A stretch of DNA of 49,187 nucleotides from Spirochaetales bacterium (GCA_030615505.1 JAUWZD010000024.1:1-49187), one strand, 5' to 3'; counted from the first letter of the stretch, positions 24,183 through 32,917 are shown. Translations and numbers: made by a program. The notes: generated by a model from the sequence alone, not told the origin.

Positions 24183-25462
24183 GTGCCTTCCTTCTCCACT
24201 TTAACGGACAATACAGACACTTCCCTGTCTTTCAAGATTTTAGAATCCAGGCGTATACGTTCCATTTCCCCCGGCGCCATCTGCATCTTTTTGACTTTTC
24301 TAATCACCACATCGTCAGCTTTCACCATCAGTCTGGCATTTCTATATATTTCACTCACCCGCATAAATAACTCAAGGGTGTCGTCCAGATTGTCCACTCT
24401 GATCAGATTAGGAACGATATACCTTATTCCATCACCTGGTTTTGTTTTAATGAGGAGCCCTTCCTCTTTCAGGCTTTTTTGAACGAATTTAGCAGCGCTT
24501 CTTCCCGCTCTTCTGCTCTCATCAGTCACATAATCTACTAAATCATGTACATGCACCACATTGCCGCAGGCAAATATTCCCCTGATACTCGTTCCCATCG
24601 ATTCATCGACCACCGGCCCCCCTGTTACCGGATCAAGCTTCACGCCTGCTTCCCTGGATAATTCATTCTCCGGAATCAATCCTACGGACAGGAGCAGGGT
24701 ATCACAATCATAGAGTTCCTCTGTCCCCGGAATCGGTTTTCTCTCTTCATCTGTTCTTGCGATGAGAACACCCGTAACTCTCTCCTTGCCCATGATTTTT
24801 ACCACCGTATGGTGAAGCAGTAAGGGGATATTATAATCGTAAAGACATTGGGCCACATTCCTCATCAAACCCCCGGGATACCCCCTTCTGGCTAAAACAA
24901 CCTTGACCTCGGCGCCTTCCAGAGTAAGCCTTCTTGCCATAATCAGGCCGATATCCCCTGTACCGAGCATCACAATTTTTCTCCCTACCAGGCAGCCCTC
25001 CATATTGATAAAGCGTTGTGCGGTTCCGGCTGTGAAAACCCCTGCCGGTCTGGTTCCCGGTATATTTATTGCTCCCCTGGTCCTCTCCCTGCAGCCCATG
25101 GCCAGGATAATCGCTTCCGCCTTGATGCGCATAAAACCATCATAAGTATTGATTATATCCATATGTCTATCTGCGCTTAGCTCCAATACCATGGTATCCA
25201 GCTTACAGGTTATCTCCAATTCCTTTAATTCATCGATAAACCTCTCTGCATACTCAGGCCCCGTTAAATCTTCTTTAAATATATGGAGTCCGAATCCATT
25301 ATGAATACACTGCTGCAGTATGCCGCCCAGCTCCCTGTCTCTCTCGATAACGCAGATACTGCCTGCCCCATGCTTCTTAGACTCTATAGCTGCGGCTAAG
25401 CCCGCGGGTCCTCCTCCGATCACCGCAACATCGTATCCCTTCACTCCGTCACTTCCCTTCAT
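24179..25462 (-). CDS. FAD/NAD(P)-binding oxidoreductase, GlpB-like partner of the anaerobic glycerol-3-phosphate dehydrogenase
   Basis: 427 aa from ATG at 25462, which overlaps the GlpA-like stop by 14 bp with AGGA just upstream. The longer frame to 25528 lies wholly within the upstream gene. Two nucleotide-binding motifs are present: VAVIGGGPAGLAAAIE (about 9-24) for FAD and IVMLGTGDIGLIMARRL (about 155-171) for NAD(P). The FAD-closing motif GIFACGNVVHVHDLVDYVT is near 303. IIQQCIHNGFG-like GGILQQCIHNGFGLHIFKED (about 45-64) resembles the redox-active region of the family, with a single Cys rather than a CxxxxC disulfide. It would pass electrons from the GlpA-like subunit to NAD(P)+ or another acceptor. 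An internal 71-bp stretch is duplicated at 22.2 kb. Confidence 0.9.
   Translation of the reverse strand: MKGSDGVKGYDVAVIGGGPAGLAAAIESKKHGAGSICVIERDRELGGILQQCIHNGFGLHIFKEDLTGPEYAERFIDELKELEITCKLDTMVLELSADRHMDIINTYDGFMRIKAEAIILAMGCRERTRGAINIPGTRPAGVFTAGTAQRFINMEGCLVGRKIVMLGTGDIGLIMARRLTLEGAEVKVVLARRGYPGGLMRNVAQCLYDYNIPLLLHHTVVKIMGKERVTGVLIARTDEERKPIPGTEELYDCDTLLLSVGLIPENELSREAGVKLDPVTGGPVVDESMGTSIRGIFACGNVVHVHDLVDYVTDESRRAGRSAAKFVQKSLKEEGLLIKTKPGDGIRYIVPNLIRVDNLDDTLELFMRVSEIYRNARLMVKADDVVIRKVKKMQMAPGEMERIRLDSKILKDREVSVLSVKVEKEGT
25203..25273. repeat. 71-bp perfect direct repeat (copy 2), inside the oxidoreductase gene
   Basis: The parental copy of the 71-bp sequence, in its natural reading context (codons for YAERFIDELKELEITCKL on the minus strand). 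Exchange between the two copies would delete or duplicate the 2.9 kb between them. Confidence 0.95.
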
Positions 25463-26903
25463 AATCCTGACTGCCCTTCGTTCTGCCTGTAAGAATAAAA
25501 GATCCTTTCTCCTCTTTAACAATCTCAAGCATATCCTTTCCCATTTCCCTGGCCAGTATTTCCATGACTTTCGGTTCGCAGAAACCTCCCTGGCATCTCC
25601 CCATACCCGGCCTTACTCTTCTCTTAATACCGCTTACCGTTGTTGCTCCCGCCTTTCTTCTGATAGCATCAACGATCTCCCCCTCTGTAACATGCTCGCA
25701 TCTGCAGATAATCCTTCCATATCTGTGATCCTTCCTGATCAGCCCCGCTTTTTCATTATCGCTCAATTCCATAAACTTAAGCATTTTTCTTCTGAGAGGA
25801 TTAAAATCGCTTCTCTCTTTTAGTTTTCCGGCTGCTCCTCTTAAAAGTTCAACGACATGTTTGGCAATTGCAGGCGCTGCCGAGAGTCCCGGAGATTCAA
25901 TGCCGGCAACATTAACAAGGCCTCCCGCTTCTTTCGACTCTTCTATTATAAAATCACCGGTATTCGGGTGTGCTCTTAATCCGGCAAAGGTTCTGATCAC
26001 GGTGTTAAAGGGAATTCTATCCGATATCTTTGCCGCAGATTCTCTCACAAAGAGCAGTCTATCGGCAGTTGTTTCTACATTCTCCTTATCATCCGTATCT
26101 TGAGCATCGGGACCAATGAGCAGATTTCCATGCACTGTAGGGGTGACTAGAACTCCCTTTCCCATTTTGCCGGGACATTGAAAAACAACGGTGTTAAATA
26201 ACCCGCCGGCGTATTTATCCAGCACAAAGTACTGTCCTCTTCTGGGAGTTATATGAAAATGGGTGGATGCCGCCATACTGTTTATCTCATCAGCATGGAC
26301 ACCTGCGCAATTAATCACATACTCTGCCTCAATGTCAGAAGCGGGTGTATGGATTCTGTATCCACCAGGCAATTTTTCTACGGCAGTGACCCGGTGATTG
26401 AGCAGCAGTTCCACCCCATTTTCCACTGCATTTTCAGCCAGAGCTATGGCCAGTTCCCATGGATCAATAATACCCGCTGTCGGAGCGTACAGAGCCCCTG
26501 ACACGTCATCATTCAAATTGGGCTCCATCTTTCTAACTTCATTTCCATTAAGAACGCGCATTTCCGGAATTCCGTTAGCGAGACCCCGTATATACAGCTC
26601 TTCTATGGTATTCATATCCCGGCTGCTTAATCCGATAACAAGGGAGCCGATTCTTTTAAAAGATACTGCCAATTCTTTACAGATCTGATCAAACATCGGG
26701 TTACCCAGGGCGTTGAATTTCGCCTTACTTGTTCCCGGTTCTGAATCATATCCGGCATGAATAATACCGCTGTTCGCCTTGGTGGTACCGTTTGAGACGT
26801 CGTTGTCCTTTTCAATTAAGGCAATCTTTAAGGAATATCTGGAGAGTTCCCTGGCTATGAAAGTTCCGATAACGCCCGCACCGATGACGGCTATGTCATA
26901 CAT
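25449..26903 (-). CDS. glpA: GlpA-like FAD dehydrogenase with C-terminal BFD [2Fe-2S] domain
   Basis: 484 aa, probably oxidising sn-glycerol 3-phosphate to dihydroxyacetone phosphate in anaerobic conditions. Residues 1-365 are the DAO-fold dehydrogenase: IAVIGAGVIGTFIARELSRY at 4, then SNGTTKANSGIIHAGYDSEPGTSKA (about 36-60), the active-site region shared by GlpA/GlpD and L-2-hydroxyglutarate dehydrogenases. TPRRGQYFVLDK lies at about 215. The C-terminal about 75 residues carry the BFD-like [2Fe-2S] motif IICRCEHVTEGEIVDAIRR and MGRCQGGFCEPKVM. The three-gene order with the FAD oxidoreductase and DUF1667 protein is the arrangement found near glpK in Thermotoga-like anaerobes. The start lies 2 bp after the VWA-FHA gene stop, so the trio is read through from the kinase operon. 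A related 2-hydroxy-acid substrate cannot be excluded. Confidence 0.88.
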   Translation of the reverse strand: MYDIAVIGAGVIGTFIARELSRYSLKIALIEKDNDVSNGTTKANSGIIHAGYDSEPGTSKAKFNALGNPMFDQICKELAVSFKRIGSLVIGLSSRDMNTIEELYIRGLANGIPEMRVLNGNEVRKMEPNLNDDVSGALYAPTAGIIDPWELAIALAENAVENGVELLLNHRVTAVEKLPGGYRIHTPASDIEAEYVINCAGVHADEINSMAASTHFHITPRRGQYFVLDKYAGGLFNTVVFQCPGKMGKGVLVTPTVHGNLLIGPDAQDTDDKENVETTADRLLFVRESAAKISDRIPFNTVIRTFAGLRAHPNTGDFIIEESKEAGGLVNVAGIESPGLSAAPAIAKHVVELLRGAAGKLKERSDFNPLRRKMLKFMELSDNEKAGLIRKDHRYGRIICRCEHVTEGEIVDAIRRKAGATTVSGIKRRVRPGMGRCQGGFCEPKVMEILAREMGKDMLEIVKEEKGSFILTGRTKGSQDYEGK

Positions 26904-26905
26904 TA

Positions 26906-28321
26906 TTACTCAACTTTGCCATCGTCGAACACAATAGTGGTGCCGCCTACATTAATAACGTCCCCTGCCTCAAGGAGCTTGGTCTTTACAGGCTGATTAT
27001 TCACAGTAATCTCAGCTTGAGCCTCGATTTTATAAGACTTCCTCTTCTCATCGAATATTACGGTTGCATGAATCTCTCTTACCGCAGGAGCGCCTGCGAT
27101 TGTTAAGCCCGCTTTATCACTTCCCCCGATAATCGTTTTTGGGCTGTCTAAGCAAAGAACCCTGGTTGAGGATGATCCGATATCTGAATGAAGCACTTCC
27201 AGTGAGGCAGGACCCTTCTTCTTTTCAAACTTAAGCCTCGAGATCACCCACAAGAGAAGGAGGGCAAGGGCCAGGGGAATTATCAGAAGCGGAGTGAACT
27301 GTCTTAAGGGAATACCGAATACGGTACCGGAGAAATAGAAACGGGTAGCAGATATTGTATCCGGCCCTCTTTTGTGAGTAACTTTTACATACTTCCTCTC
27401 ATGCGGAGCAGGATCCATGGTGGCTCGATAGGAAATCAGGTACTCATTAACCACCTGGTTCTGTATTTTTTGGTATACCTTTTTAAGCTCTTCCTGATTA
27501 AAAGCATCATAAACCGCCCCTCCGGTCTCTATTGCTATGGATTTAAGATTCTTATCCCGCTCCTTGCTGAAATTAACGGCAAAAATGGAGACCCCCTCCT
27601 GCTGCGCCTGTGCAATGGGTTCCGTATACTTAAATATCCTGTGCTTAAAGACTTCATGATCCTTTTGCGCATGCACTGCATAGGGGTAGTTCTCTCCATC
27701 AGATAAAATTACGATTACCTTTCTGCCTCCTAATGCTTGAAACTCTTCCACTGCCAGATAGAGACCGGCATACATCTCGGTATAGGCCTTCTCAGGTAGA
27801 GGCCGTTCAATCGAATCCAGATAGCCTGTAATCTTAACCTTATCCTTAATAGGTTTCGAATGCAGAGTGTAGAATGTATTATAGGATACCAACCCTACCT
27901 TATCCCTGGGGTTGGTCATGCTGCTTAAAAATGCCCTCACGGCATTTTGGGCATGTGTTATCCTCATTTTAGCCTTATCCTCAGTGGGTTTGCCTGAGAG
28001 GGTGTCGTACATGCTTCCCGAGTTGTCAATTAACAGCAGAAAATTGATTCCATCCATACTGTTTGCCTGGGGTTTGAAGCCTGTAATCCTGGGTATTTCC
28101 GTAAAATCCCTGCCGTCTGCAGACTCATACACTGTAAATGAATCGGCCGTTAACCCCTCAACAGGTTTACCCTGCTCGTCAGTAACACTCACATATACCT
28201 GAACTGTCTGGTTTATGAGGAGCCTCGAGGCGTCAATCTGGGCGATACGGATATTATCAGAAAATAGAGGTGAAGAAATTAGAATTATATAAAGGAAGAA
28301 AATAATAATCTTTTTACACAT
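26906..28321 (-). CDS. Exported VWA-domain protein with membrane anchor and cytoplasmic FHA domain
   Basis: 471 aa from ATG at 28321, preferred over the ATG at 28339 because GGGAG lies just upstream and the signal peptide then starts cleanly (KKIIIFFLYIILISSPLFS). An Ig-like N-domain (about 25-85) is followed by a VWA domain (about 90-290) with a complete MIDAS: FLLLIDNSGSM near 95, a Thr in the next loop, and VIVILSDGEN near 200. A membrane helix (PLLIIPLALALLLLWVI) lies at about 345-361. The last 90 residues are an FHA domain (TKTIIGGSDKAGLTI, INVGGTTIVFDDG). FHA domains bind phosphothreonine, so this protein could couple an outside VWA adhesion or assembly role to the kinase encoded two genes upstream. 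The arginine and serine usual in the FHA phosphate pocket are not obvious, so binding is unproven. Confidence 0.87.
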   Translation of the reverse strand: MCKKIIIFFLYIILISSPLFSDNIRIAQIDASRLLINQTVQVYVSVTDEQGKPVEGLTADSFTVYESADGRDFTEIPRITGFKPQANSMDGINFLLLIDNSGSMYDTLSGKPTEDKAKMRITHAQNAVRAFLSSMTNPRDKVGLVSYNTFYTLHSKPIKDKVKITGYLDSIERPLPEKAYTEMYAGLYLAVEEFQALGGRKVIVILSDGENYPYAVHAQKDHEVFKHRIFKYTEPIAQAQQEGVSIFAVNFSKERDKNLKSIAIETGGAVYDAFNQEELKKVYQKIQNQVVNEYLISYRATMDPAPHERKYVKVTHKRGPDTISATRFYFSGTVFGIPLRQFTPLLIIPLALALLLLWVISRLKFEKKKGPASLEVLHSDIGSSSTRVLCLDSPKTIIGGSDKAGLTIAGAPAVREIHATVIFDEKRKSYKIEAQAEITVNNQPVKTKLLEAGDVINVGGTTIVFDDGKVE

Positions 28322-28331
28322 ACTGCACTCC

Positions 28332-29222
28332 CTACTCATATTTATAATAAAGTTTAGCTGAACCGATTTTAATCACATCTTCCATTTTTAACTTATGCTC
28401 TTTTACGGCCCGTTCATTCACAAATACGGGTATTTTAGGATCGAGATTTGCTAAAATCGCCTCTCCCCTTTTAATCTTTACCACGGCATGGGAATCGGAG
28501 ATATTCTCATATTGGGCAAGGGTGATATCGTTTTTATCGGAACGTCCAATCCTTATCCTGTTCTGATTAATCAAAAATTCTTTTCCCCTTAATTTGCCGT
28601 TAAGAACTCGCAGAACCCCGAAGGACAGCCCCTTTTCAATAATTCCGTAAAAAAGACCGAGGAGAAAACCTAAAATTATTAATCCCACCAGGCGGGAATA
28701 CACGACCTGCGGGAATAGATACTTCGAATACTCTAAAGCTAATCCGCCTAACAGCCCTCCCAGCAATCCTCCTATGATTCCTATAATGATCTTTTTTAAT
28801 GACCCGGCCCGAAACCCTTCCACCATGCCGATAAACACTCCTAAAAAGGCCCATCCTATAGCCCTGGAAACCGGCAGTCCGATGCTGTTAAAGCTCTTAT
28901 ATGATCTCATCAAATACCCGCCAATTAAAAGCAGTGCAGCCTGGCCGGCTAAAAACCCGATAATCCCGCCCAGGAATCCGATTAAAGTACCCGTGAGCAT
29001 ACCCCTTTTAACCCGGGATTTTACTGAAGAAGTAATCCCCTCCCCGCTGCCGAAGAACAATCCCATAATCATACCGAAAACAGCTCCAAGAACAGTTATG
29101 AAAACGAAATAAGATGGGAAATCAGCCTGATAGATTAGAATTAACTCCGCCACAGGCCAGGCTGCTATGCCGGCAAGAATTCCTAAAATGATGATAATGA
29201 GCCTTCGCATTAAGAGCGACAT
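28332..29222 (-). CDS. Polytopic membrane protein with C-terminal FHA domain
   Basis: 296 aa. The first about 195 residues hold six or so membrane helices rich in Gly (for example GIIGGLLGGLLGGLALE), without a recognised transporter family. The C-terminal about 95 residues are an FHA domain: GKEFLINQNRIRIGRSDKNDITLAQYENISDSHAVVKIK, where GRS-x(n)-D-I and S-x-x-H are the canonical phosphothreonine-binding residues. It overlaps the older start of the VWA gene by a few bases and begins 10 bp after the kinase gene. It is probably a membrane substrate or docking partner of that kinase. Confidence 0.85.
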   Translation of the reverse strand: MSLLMRRLIIIILGILAGIAAWPVAELILIYQADFPSYFVFITVLGAVFGMIMGLFFGSGEGITSSVKSRVKRGMLTGTLIGFLGGIIGFLAGQAALLLIGGYLMRSYKSFNSIGLPVSRAIGWAFLGVFIGMVEGFRAGSLKKIIIGIIGGLLGGLLGGLALEYSKYLFPQVVYSRLVGLIILGFLLGLFYGIIEKGLSFGVLRVLNGKLRGKEFLINQNRIRIGRSDKNDITLAQYENISDSHAVVKIKRGEAILANLDPKIPVFVNERAVKEHKLKMEDVIKIGSAKLYYKYE

Positions 29223-29232
29223 ACCGTTCCCC

Positions 29233-31128
29233 CTATTCCTTAAAATTTATATGCATAGATTTCTCTTTCTCATTGAACTCAACCCTGATGCTGGTGGTAC
29301 CTCTTGAGTCTATCTTTATCCTGGCGCTTCTGGAAACAGACTCCATGCCCTCCACAGTAAGCAGATACTCCCCCGGAGGGAGGGATATCTCCCATGGATC
29401 GCTCCCCAGGGGCTCCAGCTTGCTGTAAGTTCGATCTTTCCCACCGGCCGAAAAGTAATACTCAGAGTTATTAAGCAGAGCCTTCAGACCTTCGGTGTTA
29501 GAGGATATTACCAGGGTTCCGGGGTATGGAACCAGATTTGCCTTAAGATGGAGATTATTCTGATACGGCTCTATAATTAAATTGTAGTGCTGAGGATAGA
29601 ATCCATCTTTCTCGAATTTAAACTGATGTACATTCCCTGTCCTGACTTCTCCTGCTGTTATATTACTCCATCTAACCCATTTATTCTTTCTTAAAAGATA
29701 GAAGGCGGTGCCTTTTGTTATATCCTCCCTGGTGTCTATATTATAAACTGTGTAGTCAATCCTCAGGGGAAGATGAGCGGCAGGCATCAGATTAAAACCC
29801 AAAAGCCGGGCGCTTGCTGATTCAATATTTCTCTTCTGCACCTCCCTGGGATTTAAGAAAAAACTCTCCCAGAATAGCTCACCCTCTATATTTATTTTAA
29901 GACGGTACTTACCGCTTTCCAGGTATACTTTCCGGGATTCAAGATAAAAATAAGTATCATCCCTTTTCTGTTTATTTTCCCCGAAATTCAGATTAAGGTC
30001 CTCAAGCCGTATGAGATCATCAGTCTTATCCCTATATAATATACCGTGGATAAAAATATCTTCGGGATTTTTATAGCTGTTTTTTATCCTGGCAGATATA
30101 ATGAGGGCGCCGTAATTATTGGCTTTCAAGTACTCGTAATAATATCCCTGCTGATAAATATAAAAGGAGGCGCCTCCCAGGAGGCATAGAACAAGTACAG
30201 TCTCAACCAGGATCTTAAGCCAGGAAATTTTCTTCCTGTAAATATCCTTGATCTCCTTTCCCTGAAGAACCCTCTTAACCGCATGCCTGATAGAAGCGGG
30301 GTCTTTCTTCTTTATACGCTTTGCAAGAATCTTAATAATTCCCTTCAAGTCCCTGTATCTCCGATTTCTCCCGGCTTTCATGGACTTTTTTATGATCTTT
30401 CTTAAAACCGGGGATATCCTGGGATTCAGCTTATGCGGAGATTTGTATTTTCCCTTGTGTATCAGGGCTATGACTTCTGCGGTAAAAGTACCGGGAAAGG
30501 GTGTCTTTCCGGTCAGCATTTCATATAGCATTACCCCAAGGGAATATATATCTGCCCGTTTATCCACATTCTTAGAATCCTGAATCTGTTCAGGGGCGAT
30601 ATACGAGGGAGTCCCTAAAGTCATTCCCTCCCTGGTGAGCCCTTCCTCTGAATCCTCCTTGGAAGTGGCTATACCGAAATCCACCAGCTTAACCTCTCCC
30701 TGCCTGGAGATAAGAATATTGGCGGGCTTGATATCCCTGTGGATAACATTCTTATCATGGGCGTACTTTAAAGCCTTGCAGGCCTCATAGAATATGAGCA
30801 TGGCCGCTTCATTAGAAAGATATCTCTCCTTCTTGATTAAATTATCTAAAGAAAGTCCATCTACGAACTCTTCGGCTATATAATAAGATGAGCCCTCTTT
30901 AAAATGGTCATACACATGAACTATATGATCATGTTTGAAATCCATCATTATCCTGGCTTCGCGCTTAAAGCGTTCTACAAAAGAAGAACTGCCCCGGAGA
31001 GTGAGCTTTTTTAATAAGACAAAACGGTCCAAAGTTGGATGCTTTGCCTTATAAACGACCCCCATCCCGCCTACAGCAATTTTGGACAGGATCTCATATT
31101 TTCCTATTTTTTGGGTCTTCTTTGTCAT
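29233..31128 (-). CDS. Membrane Ser/Thr protein kinase, PknB/Hanks type
   Basis: 631 aa. Kinase domain about 7-270 with all key motifs: G-loop VGGMGVVYKAKH (about 19-30), ATP Lys in VLLKKL (about 39), catalytic HRDIKPANILIS (about 136), DFGIATSKED (about 153) and GTPSYIAPEQI (about 173) in the activation segment. After a basic linker, one membrane helix (ILVETVLVLCLLGGASFYIY, about 309-328) leads to a 300-residue outer domain with beta-rich, PEGA-like segments near the end (PPGEYLLTVEGMESVSRSAR). No PASTA repeats are present. The ATG shares one base with the stop of the phosphatase-like gene (TGATG), so both are translated together. Its likely partners are the FHA proteins in the same operon. 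Confidence 0.93.
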   Translation of the reverse strand: MTKKTQKIGKYEILSKIAVGGMGVVYKAKHPTLDRFVLLKKLTLRGSSSFVERFKREARIMMDFKHDHIVHVYDHFKEGSSYYIAEEFVDGLSLDNLIKKERYLSNEAAMLIFYEACKALKYAHDKNVIHRDIKPANILISRQGEVKLVDFGIATSKEDSEEGLTREGMTLGTPSYIAPEQIQDSKNVDKRADIYSLGVMLYEMLTGKTPFPGTFTAEVIALIHKGKYKSPHKLNPRISPVLRKIIKKSMKAGRNRRYRDLKGIIKILAKRIKKKDPASIRHAVKRVLQGKEIKDIYRKKISWLKILVETVLVLCLLGGASFYIYQQGYYYEYLKANNYGALIISARIKNSYKNPEDIFIHGILYRDKTDDLIRLEDLNLNFGENKQKRDDTYFYLESRKVYLESGKYRLKINIEGELFWESFFLNPREVQKRNIESASARLLGFNLMPAAHLPLRIDYTVYNIDTREDITKGTAFYLLRKNKWVRWSNITAGEVRTGNVHQFKFEKDGFYPQHYNLIIEPYQNNLHLKANLVPYPGTLVISSNTEGLKALLNNSEYYFSAGGKDRTYSKLEPLGSDPWEISLPPGEYLLTVEGMESVSRSARIKIDSRGTTSIRVEFNEKEKSMHINFKE

Positions 31129-32174
31129 CAGGTTATTCTTTCAGTCTTATCCTCAATTTCTATGATATCCCGATCCAGGTCAATATCCCCTTCTTTTCTT
31201 ATCACGGCAATGACGAACCTGCCTGGATCGTGGATCTGAACATATTTCCCCCCTGCCCTCAGCCTGTAGCCATTCTTCACGGGCCTGTGACCGCCAAAAT
31301 AGTAACATGTATTCCACTCTTCTTCACCCAGATAGTACCTGAGCATTTCCCGGACACTGCCCTCATCTGCCGAATCATTGTCCGTCCAGGTCAGGCCATA
31401 TATTACATCAGGACAATCTCTATACTCAATCACCTGCTCACTGCTGAAAAGGGTTTGCGGTTCTGAATGCGAGATAATAAAGTTCCTTCCCACAGCCATT
31501 AGAAGCAGGCTCTTTTCTAATTTGTAATACTCAGATATGAGATCCTCATCGTAGAAATGCTGCATATAGAGGGAAACCATTAATCCCTCATTCACAAACT
31601 TCATAAAGGGGTAGTTTCCTTCCCCATGCTCATTGCTTATGTTTTCATGATTACCCTTGAGAAAGTGAAAATGGGATGGAAAATGGGATTTTACCTCCAT
31701 AACCATCTCCATCACGCCAAGGCTTTCCCTCATCTCTTCGTCGATATTCTTATGATGCTTATAACCGCCCTTAAACTCTTCATAAGCGGCCATCCAGCGC
31801 TTTATGGCTCTCCCCTCTGCATGAAATCCGTCTCCTACACAAACAACCTGTACAGACCCTGCGGCAAGCTGCTCCGAAACTGTCTGACCCTCTGTAATCT
31901 CGTGAAGCAGAACACTCAAAAAGAAATTCATGCGGGCATGTAAATCCGGAACGATTACAGTGGGGATATCCTTTTTCAGGTAAACGAGCCCCCCGGGAAG
32001 GCCTCTTAGACTGTACGGTCTATGCTCTTCAGCCTCGTTTTCCAGTATTTCCAATGCGCATTTGGTTTTCTCAAGGTAATTCTCCGAGCCGGGAAGGCTA
32101 TCCCTTTTATAAATTCCAACCAGGTCCCGGATTAATTCATTACCTCTGCCCATACGATCAGCATCTATATCCAT
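31128..32174 (-). CDS. Calcineurin-like metallophosphoesterase, PPP-type phosphatase candidate
   Basis: 348 aa. The metal-binding motifs of the calcineurin-like fold are in order: VIVPDLHARM (D-x-H, about 73), VVCVGDGFHAEGRA (GDxxH in place of GDxxDR, about 110), FLKGNHEN (about 170), IISHSEP (about 234) and FGGHRP (about 294). The set is complete for two metals but differs from classical PPP phosphatases at the second motif, where GDGFHAE replaces GDxxDRG. It is directly coupled to the Ser/Thr kinase gene by a TGATG overlap, so its natural reading is the opposing phosphatase. A nucleotide or other phosphoester substrate remains possible. Confidence 0.85.
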   Translation of the reverse strand: MDIDADRMGRGNELIRDLVGIYKRDSLPGSENYLEKTKCALEILENEAEEHRPYSLRGLPGGLVYLKKDIPTVIVPDLHARMNFFLSVLLHEITEGQTVSEQLAAGSVQVVCVGDGFHAEGRAIKRWMAAYEEFKGGYKHHKNIDEEMRESLGVMEMVMEVKSHFPSHFHFLKGNHENISNEHGEGNYPFMKFVNEGLMVSLYMQHFYDEDLISEYYKLEKSLLLMAVGRNFIISHSEPQTLFSSEQVIEYRDCPDVIYGLTWTDNDSADEGSVREMLRYYLGEEEWNTCYYFGGHRPVKNGYRLRAGGKYVQIHDPGRFVIAVIRKEGDIDLDRDIIEIEDKTERIT

Positions 32175-32191
32175 CAGGCCGGTGCAGGCGC

Positions 32192-32722
32192 TTATTCTGA
32201 TTCCAGGGTCTTGTTCACTTCCACGAACTCTTCTGTCAGGATCAGTGTTGCTTTGGTAATCTTTTCTTCCTGCTCCTCGGCATCGAGATCTCCCTTACAC
32301 ACTGCAAGCTTGAATATCGGAGAACTGCTCTGAATGGGGCCTACGTGAAACTCCACCTTTTGATCCGTTTGGATGTCGCTTGACAGTATGGAGTTTTCAT
32401 TCTCCGCCATCCCAGGCACATCCTGGCGCAATCCTATGCTGGCATATTGCACTTTCCTGTTGTCCTCCACAAGGGGACCGATATTAAGCAGGGATCCGGA
32501 ATAGGTCATTGCTAAAGAAGCCTGCTCATCATCCCTGGATATGAAATCAACCTCTTCCATATCCATCTCATCCACCTGCTCCTCGAACAGGATTTTTTTC
32601 TCAAGCCAGCCCCTGGCAATCATTTCAACGGATTCTTCTGAATCCGGGAGTCCGGAAGATTTAGTAATCTGTCTGATATGACCTTGTATTTTCTCCGGAA
32701 TCTGATCTAAATATTCACCCAT
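32192..32722 (-). CDS. Hypothetical acidic protein, first gene of the kinase operon
   Basis: 176 aa, no family recognised. It is strongly acidic, with no signal peptide or membrane segment and therefore probably cytoplasmic. An N-terminal helical part (YLDQIPEKIQGHIRQITK, DSEESVEMIARGWLEKK) precedes an acidic middle (EEQVDEMDMEEVDF) and a beta-rich second half. ATG at 32722 follows AGGAGG by 6 bp and a short leader from a good promoter. It is 17 bp upstream of the phosphatase-like gene. A substrate or adaptor of the kinase pathway is suggested by position only. Confidence 0.8.
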   Translation of the reverse strand: MGEYLDQIPEKIQGHIRQITKSSGLPDSEESVEMIARGWLEKKILFEEQVDEMDMEEVDFISRDDEQASLAMTYSGSLLNIGPLVEDNRKVQYASIGLRQDVPGMAENENSILSSDIQTDQKVEFHVGPIQSSSPIFKLAVCKGDLDAEEQEEKITKATLILTEEFVEVNKTLESE

Positions 32723-32744
32723 TTAAACCTCCTCGAATATTAAT

Positions 32745-32773
32745 AGTATAGCCCGAAAAAGGGAAGCTGACAG
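32745..32773 (-). promoter_or_regulatory. Promoter of the kinase-GlpA operon
   Basis: CTGTCA, 17-bp spacer, TATACT on the minus strand, leaving a leader of about 16 bases with AGGAGG. It appears to drive nine consecutive genes down to 23757, since no terminator was seen between them. Confidence 0.6.
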
Positions 32774-32788
32774 GCTATGACAATATTT

Positions 32789-32859
32789 TTTTGGTTTTGG
32801 TTTTGGTTTTGGTTTTAGTTTTGGTTTCACCCTGCGGGCACCCTGTGGGCATCCTGTGG
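32789..32859. repeat. Two adjoining tandem repeats between divergent promoters
   Basis: Six units of TTTTGG (the fifth is TTTTAG) at 32789-32824 are followed by three 11-bp units CACCCTGCGGG, CACCCTGTGGG and CATCCTGTGG at 32828-32859. They fill the space between the -35 boxes of the kinase operon promoter and the FHA gene promoter. Such hexamers can change copy number by slippage and could alter promoter spacing to upstream elements. Confidence 0.9.
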
Positions 32860-32860
32860 A

Positions 32861-32888
32861 TTGAAATACACAAGTAATTTATTATAAT
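32861..32888 (+). promoter_or_regulatory. Promoter of the FHA gene
   Basis: TTGAAA, 16-bp spacer, TATAAT, about 30 bp before ATG at 32918, with AGAAGGAG as ribosome site. Confidence 0.7.
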
Positions 32889-32917
32889 ATAAGGACAGAA
32901 ACAGAAGGAGAGAAGCA

